This document shows positions 7,658 to 16,059 of a stretch of DNA of 46,989 bases, in pieces; positions within the stretch are counted from its first letter, which is position 1; every line of letters starts with the position of its first letter. The stretch spans positions 1 to 46,989 of the forward strand of contig NZ_CAUUWA010000013.1 in the NCBI RefSeq assembly GCF_963548695.1, in the 5' to 3' direction. The position numbers were made by a program, and so were the translations under genes. This stretch comes from an uncultured Fretibacterium sp. (GTDB lineage Bacteria; Synergistota; Synergistia; Synergistales; Aminobacteriaceae). The notes beneath the pieces are model-generated. The model had not been told where the DNA came from and ran no database searches. It was given only the letters and a program-made list of their open reading frames with translations.

Positions 7658-9259
7658 CTACTCCGACCCCATCATCAGGAGACCGAACTCCTCGGCCGGA
7701 CTTGCGGCGGGCAGAACGCCCGCGATGCGCCCCTCGCCCACGATGGCGATGCGGTCGCAGATGGAGCGCAGCTCCTCGAGCTCCGAGGAGGTGACGACGA
7801 TCGTCGTTCCGTGTTCCTCGTTATGCCGCCTCAAAGTGTCGAGCACCAGCGCCTTGGCCCCGATATCGATGCCCCGCGTGGGCTCGCACACGAGCAGGAC
7901 CTCGGGCTGGAGCGCGAAGGCCTTGGCCAGACAGACCTTCTGCTGATTTCCCCCGGAGAGCTCTGCGGCCCTCTGCCCCGGCCCCGTGCATTTGATCTCC
8001 AGGGCCTCGATGTACCGCTCGGCCTCCCGGCTGATGGCCCGGTCGTCCCGAAGCCGGATCCCCAGCAGCGGGATCCTTTTCAAAAAGCGGTTCTGGACCT
8101 GCATGGCGGTGAAGGTGATGTTCCAATCGATGCGCTCGTCCAAGAGCAGGCCCACGCCGCGGCGGTCCTCCGAGACGAAGGCCATGCGGCTGTCCAGGGC
8201 CTTCCGGGGCGAGTCCAGGGGGATGGGGTTCCCAAAAAGCCTGACCTCCCCACCCGAGGGGTAGAGCCCCATAATCCCGTTGGGGATCCCCAGCTTGCCG
8301 TGCCCGGCCAAACCGCCGATGCCGAAGATCTCGCCCTTTAGCACCTCGAAGGAGACGTCGCGGACGGTCTCCCCCGGCATATCGACCCAGAGGTGTTCCA
8401 CGGCCAAGGCGGCGGAATTCGATTGGGCCCGTTCGCGCCCTTCTTTTTCGCGACCTTCTCTCCCGTGTTCCTCCACGTGGCGTCCCACCATCCAGGAGGC
8501 GATATCCCGGACCGAGGCGCTCCCGGCGTCCGCCTCGCGGATCACCTCCCCGTCCCTGAGAACGACGATGCGGTCGCACAGCTCCTTGACCTCGTGCAGG
8601 CGGTGCGAGATAAATATGATCCCGATGCCGCTCTCTGCCAGTTTTTTCAACGCAGAAAGGAGGATCTGAGCCTCGGTCTCCGTCAGGACGGCCGTGGGCT
8701 CGTCCAGGAAGAGAAGGCGGGTCTGCCTGCGGTCGATCTCCCGGGCGATCTCGATAAACTGCTTGTACCCCACCGGCATCTCCGCAACGACCGTGTCCAC
8801 CCCGATCTCCACCCCCAGGGTCCGGATGGCCCTGCCGGCCCGCTCCCGCATCGCGTTCCGGTTCAGGGTGGACATGCGTTCGCTGAAGACGTGCTCCAGC
8901 AGGGACTTGTTGAGCACCTCGCGGTTGAGCAGAATATTTTCCGTCGCCGTAAAGCCGGGGATAAGGGAGAATTCCTGATGCACCATGCCAATGCCGGCCT
9001 CGAGCGCCTGAAACGGAGAGGAGAACCGAACGGGCGCCCCGTTCATGCTGATCGTCCCCTCGTAGCCGCCCGTATTCGTAATTACGGGCATTCCAAAAAG
9101 GATGTTCATGAGCGTGGACTTACCCGCGCCGTTCTCCCCCACCAGGCCCAGGATCTCGCCCGGCATCAGGGAGAAATTGACGTTCGAGAGCACCCTGTTC
9201 CCGTAATATTCCTTCCCTATCCTCTCCAGCCTCAACAGGGGAGTATCGGACAATGCCAT
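7658..9259 (-). CDS. ABC transporter ATP-binding protein with two nucleotide-binding domains (RbsA/MglA type)
   Basis: 533 residues from the ATG at 9259, with AGAGG just upstream; a TTG at 9292 would add 11 residues that read through the repeat in the leader and is less likely. Domain 1 has Walker A GENGAGKST (41-49) and FLDEPTAVLT with a normal signature region. Domain 2 has a degenerate Walker A (GLAGHGK), then LSGGNQQKVCLAKAF and CEPTRGIDIGAK. The asymmetric pair with a weak second P-loop is typical of carbohydrate and nucleoside importers. It powers the two downstream permeases. Confidence 0.92.
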   Translation of the reverse strand: MALSDTPLLRLERIGKEYYGNRVLSNVNFSLMPGEILGLVGENGAGKSTLMNILFGMPVITNTGGYEGTISMNGAPVRFSSPFQALEAGIGMVHQEFSLIPGFTATENILLNREVLNKSLLEHVFSERMSTLNRNAMRERAGRAIRTLGVEIGVDTVVAEMPVGYKQFIEIAREIDRRQTRLLFLDEPTAVLTETEAQILLSALKKLAESGIGIIFISHRLHEVKELCDRIVVLRDGEVIREADAGSASVRDIASWMVGRHVEEHGREGREKEGRERAQSNSAALAVEHLWVDMPGETVRDVSFEVLKGEIFGIGGLAGHGKLGIPNGIMGLYPSGGEVRLFGNPIPLDSPRKALDSRMAFVSEDRRGVGLLLDERIDWNITFTAMQVQNRFLKRIPLLGIRLRDDRAISREAERYIEALEIKCTGPGQRAAELSGGNQQKVCLAKAFALQPEVLLVCEPTRGIDIGAKALVLDTLRRHNEEHGTTIVVTSSELEELRSICDRIAIVGEGRIAGVLPAASPAEEFGLLMMGSE

Positions 9260-9268
9260 CACCTCTGA

Positions 9269-9309
9269 ATTTACGCAAAATAATTTACGCAAAATGATTT
9301 ACACAAAAT
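9269..9309 (-). repeat. Three 14-bp-spaced direct repeats in the leader of the ABC ATPase gene
   Basis: ATTTACGCAAAAT at 9269-9281 and 9283-9295, and the one-mismatch copy ATTTACACAAAAT at 9297-9309, are spaced exactly 14 bases apart. They end about 10 bases before the ATPase start codon. Their location between a terminator-like hairpin and the ribosome site suggests a regulatory role. They could also be slippage products. Confidence 0.75.
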
Positions 9310-9314
9310 ATAAA

Positions 9315-9380
9315 GGGGAAAGTGCCTGGACGAGCACTCCCCCCGAGACACAAAAAACCGACGAACCCCGTCCTCCGGGG
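9315..9380 (-). terminator. Terminator-like hairpins between the second binding protein and the ATPase
   Basis: On the minus strand a hairpin at 9342-9315 (GGGG+AGTGC paired with GCACT+CCCC, two-base bulge) runs directly into TTTATATTTT. A second, smaller hairpin (CCCCG-loop-CGGGG, 9366-9380) is followed 8 bases later by six T. Partial termination here would let the binding proteins be made in excess over the ATPase and permeases, a common design for binding-protein importers. Confidence 0.5.
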
Positions 9381-9418
9381 CACGGACCTCAAGGCAGGGG
9401 CGACACGACCGCACCCCC

Positions 9419-10618
9419 CTATCGGGTGACTTTAAAGTACGCCTCCGGCACCTCGACGTCCGCCACGCCCAGGTACCCCTTGCCCAGGACATAGGTATCC
9501 TGACGCACCATGACCATCTTCCTGTTGCGGACGTCGGTCCCCGCGTCCGTGTAATAGTTGGCGCTCCACTTGGCCCCGGGCGTGAACTCGTTGTAGCAGG
9601 CGATGAGGTCTTTTAAGCTGTCCACCTTGGCCTTCTCCTCCACGACCCTTTTGCCGAACTCGGCCAGCGCCGCTGTGGTGGTGTAGCCGTAGGAAAACGC
9701 CCAGGTCCCCATGCGCCCCTTGCCCCCGGCCTTATCGACCGTCTCCTCGACCTTCTTCAGGATCGCCGGCCAGTCGCCCTTCTCCTGGGAGAGGTCGATG
9801 CCCAGGGCTCCGGGATACCCCATCAACGGGGAGGGAAGGTCCGCCTCGACAAAATACCCGCCCAGCTCGGCGATACGCTTCAGCAGCGGCTCCGTATGGG
9901 CGTCGTTGGTGCAGAAGAACGCCGTGTCCTTGCCGTACTTTTCAATCCAGGCCGGCATCTTCTCCAGGATGAACTGCTGCGCCCCCGCCACCCCCACGTC
10001 GCTCGTCGGGTCCGGCGCCGTCTCGGCCACGAACCGGATGCCCAGATCCCTGCACGCAGCCTCCATGATCGCGCGGCGGCGGCCCAGCGTCTCGTAGCTC
10101 ATGTGGCGTGGAAAGGAGATGTGCACGAAGGTCTTGGCGCCCATCTTCTGCGCGCCGAGCGGGATGGTGTAGCCGCGGCTGATGTCGTCGGGGATGATGG
10201 CCAGGTCCGCGGCCGCCGTGATGACCGCCGGGTCCTCCTGAGCGGTCCCTGCGAGGAGGATGATGTCGGGCCGCTTTTCCCGCACGCGGCGGAAGGCCTC
10301 GGACGTCCCCGGAATCGCCTCGTTGACGACGATGACCTTCATTTTGGGGTCGTCCGCAAGGCCGACGATCTGGCCGATGGTCGTCTCCATCTCGGCCATG
10401 AAGCTGTCGGGGTAGGTGACGTGGGCGACCATCCCGCCGTGACCGGCGTCGCCATATTTCTGGACCATCAGCTCCGCTCCGCGCAGGCTGTCCTCGCTCT
10501 GGGACAGGGTGCCCGTCATGATGCCGATATGAAAGGGCGCCTCCGCCGCCGCAGCAGCCCCCGCGAACAGCATCCCCGCCGTCAAGGCAAAAATCAGAAA
10601 AGGGGTGATCTTCTTCAA
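9419..10618 (-). CDS. Periplasmic binding protein-like protein, DUF3798 family (second copy)
   Basis: 399 residues from a TTG start at 10618, chosen because GAGGAGG lies 8 bases upstream and a signal peptide follows at once (LIFALTAGMLFAGAAAAAEA). The mature part opens FHIGIMTGTLSQSEDSLRGA, like the first strand and helix of type 1 periplasmic binding proteins. It includes MKVIVVNEAIPGTSEAF, FCTNDAHTEPLLKRI and a C-terminal RKMVMVRQDTYVLGKGYLG. It is a close paralogue of the gene immediately upstream. Placed just before an RbsA-like ATPase and two permeases, it is probably the substrate receptor; the ligand is unknown. Confidence 0.85.
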   Translation of the reverse strand: MKKITPFLIFALTAGMLFAGAAAAAEAPFHIGIMTGTLSQSEDSLRGAELMVQKYGDAGHGGMVAHVTYPDSFMAEMETTIGQIVGLADDPKMKVIVVNEAIPGTSEAFRRVREKRPDIILLAGTAQEDPAVITAAADLAIIPDDISRGYTIPLGAQKMGAKTFVHISFPRHMSYETLGRRRAIMEAACRDLGIRFVAETAPDPTSDVGVAGAQQFILEKMPAWIEKYGKDTAFFCTNDAHTEPLLKRIAELGGYFVEADLPSPLMGYPGALGIDLSQEKGDWPAILKKVEETVDKAGGKGRMGTWAFSYGYTTTAALAEFGKRVVEEKAKVDSLKDLIACYNEFTPGAKWSANYYTDAGTDVRNRKMVMVRQDTYVLGKGYLGVADVEVPEAYFKVTR

Positions 10619-10669
10619 TAAAAACGCCTCCTCAAAAACAGTTCTCGGCGATGTCTCCACAGGTGCAGA

Positions 10670-10693
10670 GGAGGGGACGCGATTGTCCCCTCC
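10670..10693 (-). other. Stem-loop between the two binding-protein genes
   Basis: A perfect 9-bp stem (GGAGGGGAC/GTCCCCTCC) with a 6-base loop lies in the 109-base spacer. No U-run follows on the minus strand. It could stabilise the upstream message or attenuate the downstream one. Confidence 0.6.
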
Positions 10694-10727
10694 ATCCTGC
10701 GGAAACGGCCAATCTTCTTCGTTAAGC

Positions 10728-11918
10728 CTACTTGGTGATCTTGAAGTACTTCTCCGGCACCTCAACGTCCGCCACGCCCAGGTACCCCTTGCCCAGGACA
10801 TAGGTATCCTGACGCACCATGACCATCTTCTTGTTGCGGACGCCGGTCCCCGCATCCGTGTAATAGCTGGCGTTCCACTTGGCGCCGGGCGTGAACTCGT
10901 TGTAGCAGGCAACGAGGTCCTTGAGGCTGTCCACCTTGGCCTTCTCCTCCACGACCCTCTTGCCGAACTCGGCCAGTGCCGCGCTGTGGGTGTAACCGAT
11001 GGAGTAGGCCCATGTCCCCATGCGTCCCTTTCCGCCGGCCTTCTCCACGGCCTCCTCGACCTTCTTCAGGATCGCCGGCCAGTCGCCCTTCTCCTGGGAC
11101 AGGTCGATGCCCAGGGCTCCGGGATACCCCATCAGCGGCGAGGGAAGGTCGGCCTCGACGAAATACCCGCCCAGCTCGGCGATGCGCTTCAGCAGCGGCT
11201 CCGTATGGGCGTCGTTGGTGCAGAAGAACGCCGTGTCCTTGCCATACTTCTCGATCCAGGCCGGCATCTTCTCCAAGATGAACTGCTGCGCGCCCGCCAC
11301 GCCCACGTCGCTCGTCGGATCCGGCGCCGTCTCGAACACGAACTGGATGCCCAGGTCCTTGCACGCGGCCTCCATGATGGCGCGGCGACGGCCCAACGTC
11401 TCGTAGCTCATGTGACGCGGGAAGGAGACGTGCACGAAGGTCTTGGCACCCATCTTCTGCGCGCCGAGCGGAATGGTGTAGCCGCGGCTGATGTCGTCGG
11501 CAATGGTGGCCACGTCCGCGGCTGCGGTGATGACCGCCGGGTCCTCCTGGGCGGTCCCCGCGAGGAGAATGATGTCGGGCCGCTTCTCGCGCACACGGCG
11601 GAAGCCCTCGGCCGTCCCAGGGACGGCCTGATTGACCACGATGACCTTCATCTTGGGATCATCCGCAAGGCCGACGATCTGGCCGATAGTCGTCTCCATC
11701 TCGGACATGAAGTTGTCGGGATAGGTAAGGTGTGTGACCATCCCGCCCTCGGCCGAATTGCCGTACTTCTGGATCATCAGCTCGGCGCCACGCAGGTCGT
11801 CCTCACTCTGGGAGACGGTACCCGTCATGATGCCGATGTGAAAGGGCGCTTCCTCCGCCGCGGCCGCGGCCCCCGCGAACAAAAAGACCAAAAGCAACCC
11901 CCACAGCACAGACTTCAT
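10728..11918 (-). CDS. Periplasmic binding protein-like protein, DUF3798 family (first copy)
   Basis: 396 residues from ATG 11918; a TTG two codons earlier (11924) also fits the GAGGAGG upstream and matches the start used by the paralogue. The signal peptide is MKSVLWGLLLVFLFAGAAAAA. The mature protein is nearly the same as the downstream copy: shared FHIGIMTGT, VIVVNQAVPGTAEGFRRVRE, MPAWIEKYGKDTAFFCTNDA and KGRMGTWA. Differences cluster at the signal peptide and near a segment reading YSIGYTHSAA here against FSYGYTTTAA there. The two proteins probably deliver related ligands to the same importer. Confidence 0.87.
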   Translation of the reverse strand: MKSVLWGLLLVFLFAGAAAAAEEAPFHIGIMTGTVSQSEDDLRGAELMIQKYGNSAEGGMVTHLTYPDNFMSEMETTIGQIVGLADDPKMKVIVVNQAVPGTAEGFRRVREKRPDIILLAGTAQEDPAVITAAADVATIADDISRGYTIPLGAQKMGAKTFVHVSFPRHMSYETLGRRRAIMEAACKDLGIQFVFETAPDPTSDVGVAGAQQFILEKMPAWIEKYGKDTAFFCTNDAHTEPLLKRIAELGGYFVEADLPSPLMGYPGALGIDLSQEKGDWPAILKKVEEAVEKAGGKGRMGTWAYSIGYTHSAALAEFGKRVVEEKAKVDSLKDLVACYNEFTPGAKWNASYYTDAGTGVRNKKMVMVRQDTYVLGKGYLGVADVEVPEKYFKITK

Positions 11919-11977
11919 CCTCAAAATAAAACGCCTCCTCACTATTTTGGCTTTCAAGCCCGAGGGCCATTTATTAC

Positions 11978-12038
11978 ATTATATCAATATCAAGAGAAAA
12001 ATCCTATCAAGACAAAAATTCTATCAAGACAAAAATCC
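11978..12038 (-). promoter_or_regulatory. TATAAT promoter with three 17-bp iterons upstream of the binding-protein operon
   Basis: On the minus strand a perfect -10, TATAAT (11983-11978), lies about 60 bases before the first binding-protein start. Where a -35 should be (about 12001-12006) there is only TAGGAT. Instead three tandem 17-base units of TATCAAGAcAAAAATcC (plus-strand reading) fill 11988-12004, 12005-12021 and 12022-12038 without spacers. This suggests activator-dependent control. Confidence 0.65.
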
Positions 12039-12054
12039 TACGGCAACGGCAAAA

Positions 12055-12081
12055 GGGAGAGCGAAAACGCTCCGCTCTCCC
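12055..12081 (-). terminator. Terminator after the SurA/PpiD-like gene
   Basis: A 9-bp stem (GGGAGAGCG/CGCTCTCCC) with a 9-base loop is followed on the minus strand by TTTTGCCG. It lies about 50 bases past the stop codon and separates this gene from the uptake operon promoter. Confidence 0.65.
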
Positions 12082-12132
12082 CCGTCCTTTCATGAATCAT
12101 AACGTGAACCATAAACTGTAAATTTTTTCGCC

Positions 12133-13257
12133 TTATTGCGGGGCCTTGTCCCCCGATACGCCGTCACTGGCCACGGGCGCAGCGTCCCCGGACGCGGGAG
12201 CCTCGGGAGCGAGGTCCTTTGAAACCTCCGGGGCCGTCCCCGCGAAAAGGGCCTCGTCGTAGATCTCGACCTTAGCCTTATCCCGAAGGGACCTCTCGAA
12301 GGCCTCGAGATTCTGGCGTTCCTTCTGCTGCTTCAGGAGCACGCGAACGTCCGCGCTCACCTCGTCGTAGGGGGTGATCCGCTCCTCGACCCTCTCGCTC
12401 TTGAGCCCTACGGCAAAGTCTCCGCTCGCCAGCTCGAGAACGGGACTGACCTGACCGACGTCCAGCGATTTCATCGGCGCCAGGGGCCCAACGTCAAAAG
12501 CGCCGCCGGAGAGGAATATCGCCTTGTCCGTAACGCTGATAACGTCCCTGGAGACCATGGCATCACCCGAGACGGCCGCCTCCCAGCTCTCCTCGCCCAT
12601 CAGGCGTTCTCGAAGCGCCTCCGCGTCCCCACTTGCGGTGAAGCGGGCCAGGTGGACCTTGAAGCCCTCGGGCTGACGGTAGAGCAATTCCTTCATGGTG
12701 TCGTAGAAGCGGACCGCCTCGTCCTCGCTGACGACGACCTCACCGACGGCGGTGCGCATGAGCTGCTCGTTGGCCATCTGCCGGGCGATTCCCTTCTTAT
12801 AATCCTCGACCCTTATCCCCGAACGCTCCAGGGACTGATAGAAGGCCTCGCGCGTCGGAAACGCCTGGTCGGCATACTCCTTCATCGCCTGCTCCGCCTC
12901 GGCGTCCGTCACCTGGATCCCCCGATCCCGGACCTCCTGGGCAAGCTGGAGCTCGAACGCGTACTGGTCCAGCAGGGACTTGTAAAGGGCCGGCATATCC
13001 AAAGACGCCATTCCGCGCTGCCCATAGTTCTCCAGGTAGTTCCTCAGCCGCTGCTCCAGCTCGGACCGCATCAGGGGCCTTCCGTTGACCTGGGCCACCT
13101 CGTAATCCTCCATCGCCCCATTCGAGGACTGGCGCGGCCCCCTCCGGGTCCCCCGCCCCTCGTACATGAGGAACGTCGAGAGCAGAAAGGCCACCACAAT
13201 CGCAAGCATGATCCAACGCATCTGAGTCCGCAGCTTCCGCATCACCATATCGACCAT
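12133..13257 (-). CDS. SurA/PpiD-like membrane-anchored peptidyl-prolyl isomerase or chaperone
   Basis: 374 residues from ATG 13257, preceded by GAAGGACG; a longer start at 13299 would put codons in a repeat. One transmembrane helix near residues 13-31 (MRWIMLAIVVAFLLSTFLM) anchors a periplasmic domain. A SurA_N-like chaperone region follows (VAQVNGRPLMRSELEQRL to about residue 190). After it comes a parvulin-like segment with FKVHLARF, LDVGQVSPVLELASGDFAVGL and ITPYDEV. The C-terminus is a disordered Ala/Pro/Asp tail. It probably helps outer membrane or envelope proteins fold. Isomerase activity is uncertain because the parvulin domain looks degenerate. Confidence 0.82.
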   Translation of the reverse strand: MVDMVMRKLRTQMRWIMLAIVVAFLLSTFLMYEGRGTRRGPRQSSNGAMEDYEVAQVNGRPLMRSELEQRLRNYLENYGQRGMASLDMPALYKSLLDQYAFELQLAQEVRDRGIQVTDAEAEQAMKEYADQAFPTREAFYQSLERSGIRVEDYKKGIARQMANEQLMRTAVGEVVVSEDEAVRFYDTMKELLYRQPEGFKVHLARFTASGDAEALRERLMGEESWEAAVSGDAMVSRDVISVTDKAIFLSGGAFDVGPLAPMKSLDVGQVSPVLELASGDFAVGLKSERVEERITPYDEVSADVRVLLKQQKERQNLEAFERSLRDKAKVEIYDEALFAGTAPEVSKDLAPEAPASGDAAPVASDGVSGDKAPQ

Positions 13258-13272
13258 CGTCCTTCTTTCACC

Positions 13273-13298
13273 ACAAAATTCATGCACGACAAAATTCA
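13273..13298 (-). repeat. 16-bp-spaced direct repeat upstream of the SurA/PpiD-like gene
   Basis: ACAAAATTCA occurs at 13273-13282 and 13289-13298, directly upstream of the Shine-Dalgarno sequence. No convincing promoter pair was found in the 133-base gap after polA. Confidence 0.6.
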
Positions 13299-13390
13299 CG
13301 GCAGAATAAAAATGTACGCCCCACGCAGGGAGGCCATGAATTCAGATTTTATCATATCGGCCCGTCCCCGGCCGGCCATCCGGCGTTTCG

Positions 13391-15940
13391 CTACGTCTCC
13401 GCCAGGGAGCGTCCCACCTTCAGGTCCGTCTCCAGCGGAACGGAGAGGCGGCCGGCCCCCTTCATGACCTCGGACAGGGACGCCCCGACCTCCTCGGCCC
13501 GGCTGGCCGGGCACTCGCAGACCAGGGAGTCGTGCACCTGCAGGAAGAGCCTGACGGCCCCATCTCCGGCGAAGCGCCGGGCGAACTCGACCATCGCCCG
13601 GCGGGCGATGTCCGCGGCCGTCCCCTGAATGGGGGTATTGACGAGAATGCGGTTCAGCCCGTTCCGGTCCCGAACCCCCTCCGCCGCCTCCGCTACGGGG
13701 CGAATCCGTCCGTCGAGGGTTCGGGCATAGCCGAGCGCCCGGGCCTGCGCGGCGCTCTCCTCGAGGTAGCGCCCCACCCCCGGCAGCGCGTCGAAGTAGC
13801 GCCTGACGATCCCGGCCGCCTCTCCGCGGTCCACACCCAGCCGTTCGGCCAGCCCGAAGGCGCTCATCCCATAAAGGAGCCCGAAGTTGACCATCTTCGC
13901 CACGCGGCGCAGCTCGGGGGTGACGAAATCCGGCTCGACGCCGAAGACCCAGGACGCCGTCTCCCGATGGATGTCCACCCCCCGGCGGAAGGCCTCGATC
14001 AGCCGCGGCTCCCGCGAAAAGTGCGCCAAGACGCGAAGCTCAACCTGAGAGTAGTCCGCAGCGACGAAGACGTTCCCCTCCCCGACCGGGATCAGCCCCT
14101 CCTTGATGCGCTCCGCCCAATGGCCGAAGGCCGGCAGGTTCTGGAGGTTCGGGTCCCGGCTGCTGAGCCGCCCCGTACCGGTGAAGGCCGCCTCGAAGGT
14201 CGTGTGGACAATGCCCCCGCCGAGCTCGGCCGATTTCCGCAGGGGGACGACGAAACCGCTGAGCATCTTGGAGAGCTCGCGATGCTCCAGGAGAAGCCGC
14301 GGGACCCCGCCGTTCGGCAGGGCCGCCAGCCCCTCCAGGACGGATGCGCTGGTGGAGAAGGCCGTCTTACCCCTGGTCCTGGCTCCGCTGGGAAGCCCCA
14401 GGCGCTCGAACAGAAGCTCCGCGACCTGTTTGGGGGAGTTCAGGTTGACCGCCTCCCCCGCCTGCTCCGCGATCTCCCCCTCGATGGCGGCGATACGCGC
14501 CTCCAGCTCCGAACGAAGCGACTCGAACCTCTCGAGGTCCAGCCGAACCCCCGCCCTCTCCATCGCAACCAGCACGGGGATCAGGGGAAGGTCAAGCTCC
14601 TCCATCACAGTCCTGAGCCCCTCGTGACGGTCGATCTCGGCGTCGAGCCCCCGGGCCGTCTCCAGAAGCCTCAGGGCGGGCGGCGTCTCCCTCGGCAAGG
14701 GGGGCAAAAGGGTCGAGGGCGCGTGCGAGGCGAGGTCGGGATGCAACAGGTAGTGGGCCGTCTTCAGGTCCCACACGCACACCGTCCCGAACGGCACCCC
14801 AAAGCGGCCCATGAGCGTTTTGCAGTCGTCCGTAAACACCGTACGAACGCCGCTGGCCAGGAGGCGCTCCAGGTCGAGGAGCCCCCCCTCGGCGAAGCGT
14901 CCGTCCGAGACGGCCGCCTGAAAACGGGGCTCCTCTTTCTTACCCGACTCCTCTCCCCCGTCCAGGAGGACGACTCCGACCGCCTCGGCCCCCATCAGGG
15001 CCTCGAAGGGGACGGGCGCCCCACGGACGGGAGGGGCTTCCTCCCCGGTCCCCGGCCGCTTTCCCTCCGCGTCCCAAACCTTTCGCTTCAGGCGTTCCGC
15101 GAGTTTCGACAGCCCCAGACGAGCACAGAGTGAGAGGGCCCGCTCCGGTTCCGGAGCGACGGAGAGGCAGACATCGAGGTCGACCGGGACGTCGAGGCGC
15201 AGGCGGATGAGCTCGCGGCTCCGGAACGCGGAGTCCCGGCCCGCCTCCAGTTTTTTGCGGACCGCGGGACGGACCTCGTCCAGGGAGGCGAAGAGGCGCT
15301 CCAGGTTCCGCCACTGTCCGATCAGCTGCAGGGCAGTCTTCTCCCCCACGCCGGGGACGCCGGGGACGTTGTCCGCGGCGTCGCCCAGGAGCGCCAGGTA
15401 GTCCGAGACCGACTCGGGAGGGAAGCCGTGGTCCCGCTCGAAGGCGGCCGCATCGTACTCCGCCAGGGTAGTGATGCCCTTCATCGGGCGCATCATCGTC
15501 ACGCCCTCACCCAGGACCTGCTGGAGGTCCTTGTCGGAGGACAGGATCACGGCCCGCCGCCCCGCTCCGACGGCCGTCAGAGCCAGGGACGCGATGACGT
15601 CGTCCGCCTCCACTCCCTCCACGGAGAGGACGGGATACCCCATCAGCTCCAGGAGCTCGCGCAGGAGCGGGACCTGGGGCTTGAACTCCTCGGGGGTCGG
15701 CCTGCGCTGTTCCTTGTACTGCGGAAAGGCTTCGTGCCGAAACGTCGGGCCAGGTGCGTCGAACACAACGGCGCAGCAGCCGGGGGACAGATCCTCCTCC
15801 ACCCGGGCCAGCATGTTCATGAATCCGGTGATCGCGTTGGTCGGGGTCCCATCCGGGGCCGAGAGGGGCGGCACGGCGTAGAAGGCCCGGAAGGCCAGGC
15901 CGTGCCCATCGACGATCAAAATTTTTCCCGTCTTTTCCAT
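13391..15940 (-). CDS. polA: DNA polymerase I
   Basis: 849 residues. The N-terminal 5'-3' exonuclease domain (about 1-260) shows LIVDGHGLAFRAFYA, EADDVIASLA, SSDKDLQQVL and GDAADNVPGVPGVGEKTA. The middle domain (about 300-440) lacks the acidic DxE of proofreading exonucleases, so it is probably only structural, as in many bacteria. The polymerase domain (about 460-849) has motif A DYSQVELRVLAHFS, motif B RRVAKMVNFGLLYGMSAFG and motif C LQVHDSLVCE. It fills gaps in repair and removes RNA primers. Start ATG 15940 has AGGAGG 12 bases upstream. It is transcribed from its own promoter. Confidence 0.97.
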   Translation of the reverse strand: MEKTGKILIVDGHGLAFRAFYAVPPLSAPDGTPTNAITGFMNMLARVEEDLSPGCCAVVFDAPGPTFRHEAFPQYKEQRRPTPEEFKPQVPLLRELLELMGYPVLSVEGVEADDVIASLALTAVGAGRRAVILSSDKDLQQVLGEGVTMMRPMKGITTLAEYDAAAFERDHGFPPESVSDYLALLGDAADNVPGVPGVGEKTALQLIGQWRNLERLFASLDEVRPAVRKKLEAGRDSAFRSRELIRLRLDVPVDLDVCLSVAPEPERALSLCARLGLSKLAERLKRKVWDAEGKRPGTGEEAPPVRGAPVPFEALMGAEAVGVVLLDGGEESGKKEEPRFQAAVSDGRFAEGGLLDLERLLASGVRTVFTDDCKTLMGRFGVPFGTVCVWDLKTAHYLLHPDLASHAPSTLLPPLPRETPPALRLLETARGLDAEIDRHEGLRTVMEELDLPLIPVLVAMERAGVRLDLERFESLRSELEARIAAIEGEIAEQAGEAVNLNSPKQVAELLFERLGLPSGARTRGKTAFSTSASVLEGLAALPNGGVPRLLLEHRELSKMLSGFVVPLRKSAELGGGIVHTTFEAAFTGTGRLSSRDPNLQNLPAFGHWAERIKEGLIPVGEGNVFVAADYSQVELRVLAHFSREPRLIEAFRRGVDIHRETASWVFGVEPDFVTPELRRVAKMVNFGLLYGMSAFGLAERLGVDRGEAAGIVRRYFDALPGVGRYLEESAAQARALGYARTLDGRIRPVAEAAEGVRDRNGLNRILVNTPIQGTAADIARRAMVEFARRFAGDGAVRLFLQVHDSLVCECPASRAEEVGASLSEVMKGAGRLSVPLETDLKVGRSLAET

Positions 15941-15974
15941 CGTTTACAAAAACCTCCTGAACCGCTCTCATATC

Positions 15975-16003
15975 CTTGTAACATGGAACAGGGGTTTTGT
16001 AAA
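15975..16003 (-). promoter_or_regulatory. Likely polA promoter
   Basis: On the minus strand TTTACA (16003-15998) and TACAAG (15980-15975) are 17 bases apart and lie about 35 bases before the polA start codon. The -35 matches consensus at five of six bases, the -10 at four of six. Confidence 0.55.
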
Positions 16004-16059
16004 GGCGATGACTTTCCGAGGGGGCACAGGCTAAACCCCAATGTTGGCCTCACTCTCCC

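Noticed and set aside
9269..9309. CRISPR array or origin iterons
   Set aside because: The units are only 13 bases with 1-base gaps, inside an operon leader, with no replication initiator nearby.
9271..9494. Small open frame downstream of the second binding protein
   Set aside because: Its residues are the out-of-frame translation of the conserved end of the binding protein gene; there is no independent start signal.
10619..10912. N-terminal extension of the second binding protein
   Set aside because: It reads the end of the upstream paralogue in another frame; a signal peptide and a ribosome site define the TTG start at 10618.
11988..12038. CRISPR array
   Set aside because: Three 17-base units abut without spacers, and there are no cas genes in the window.
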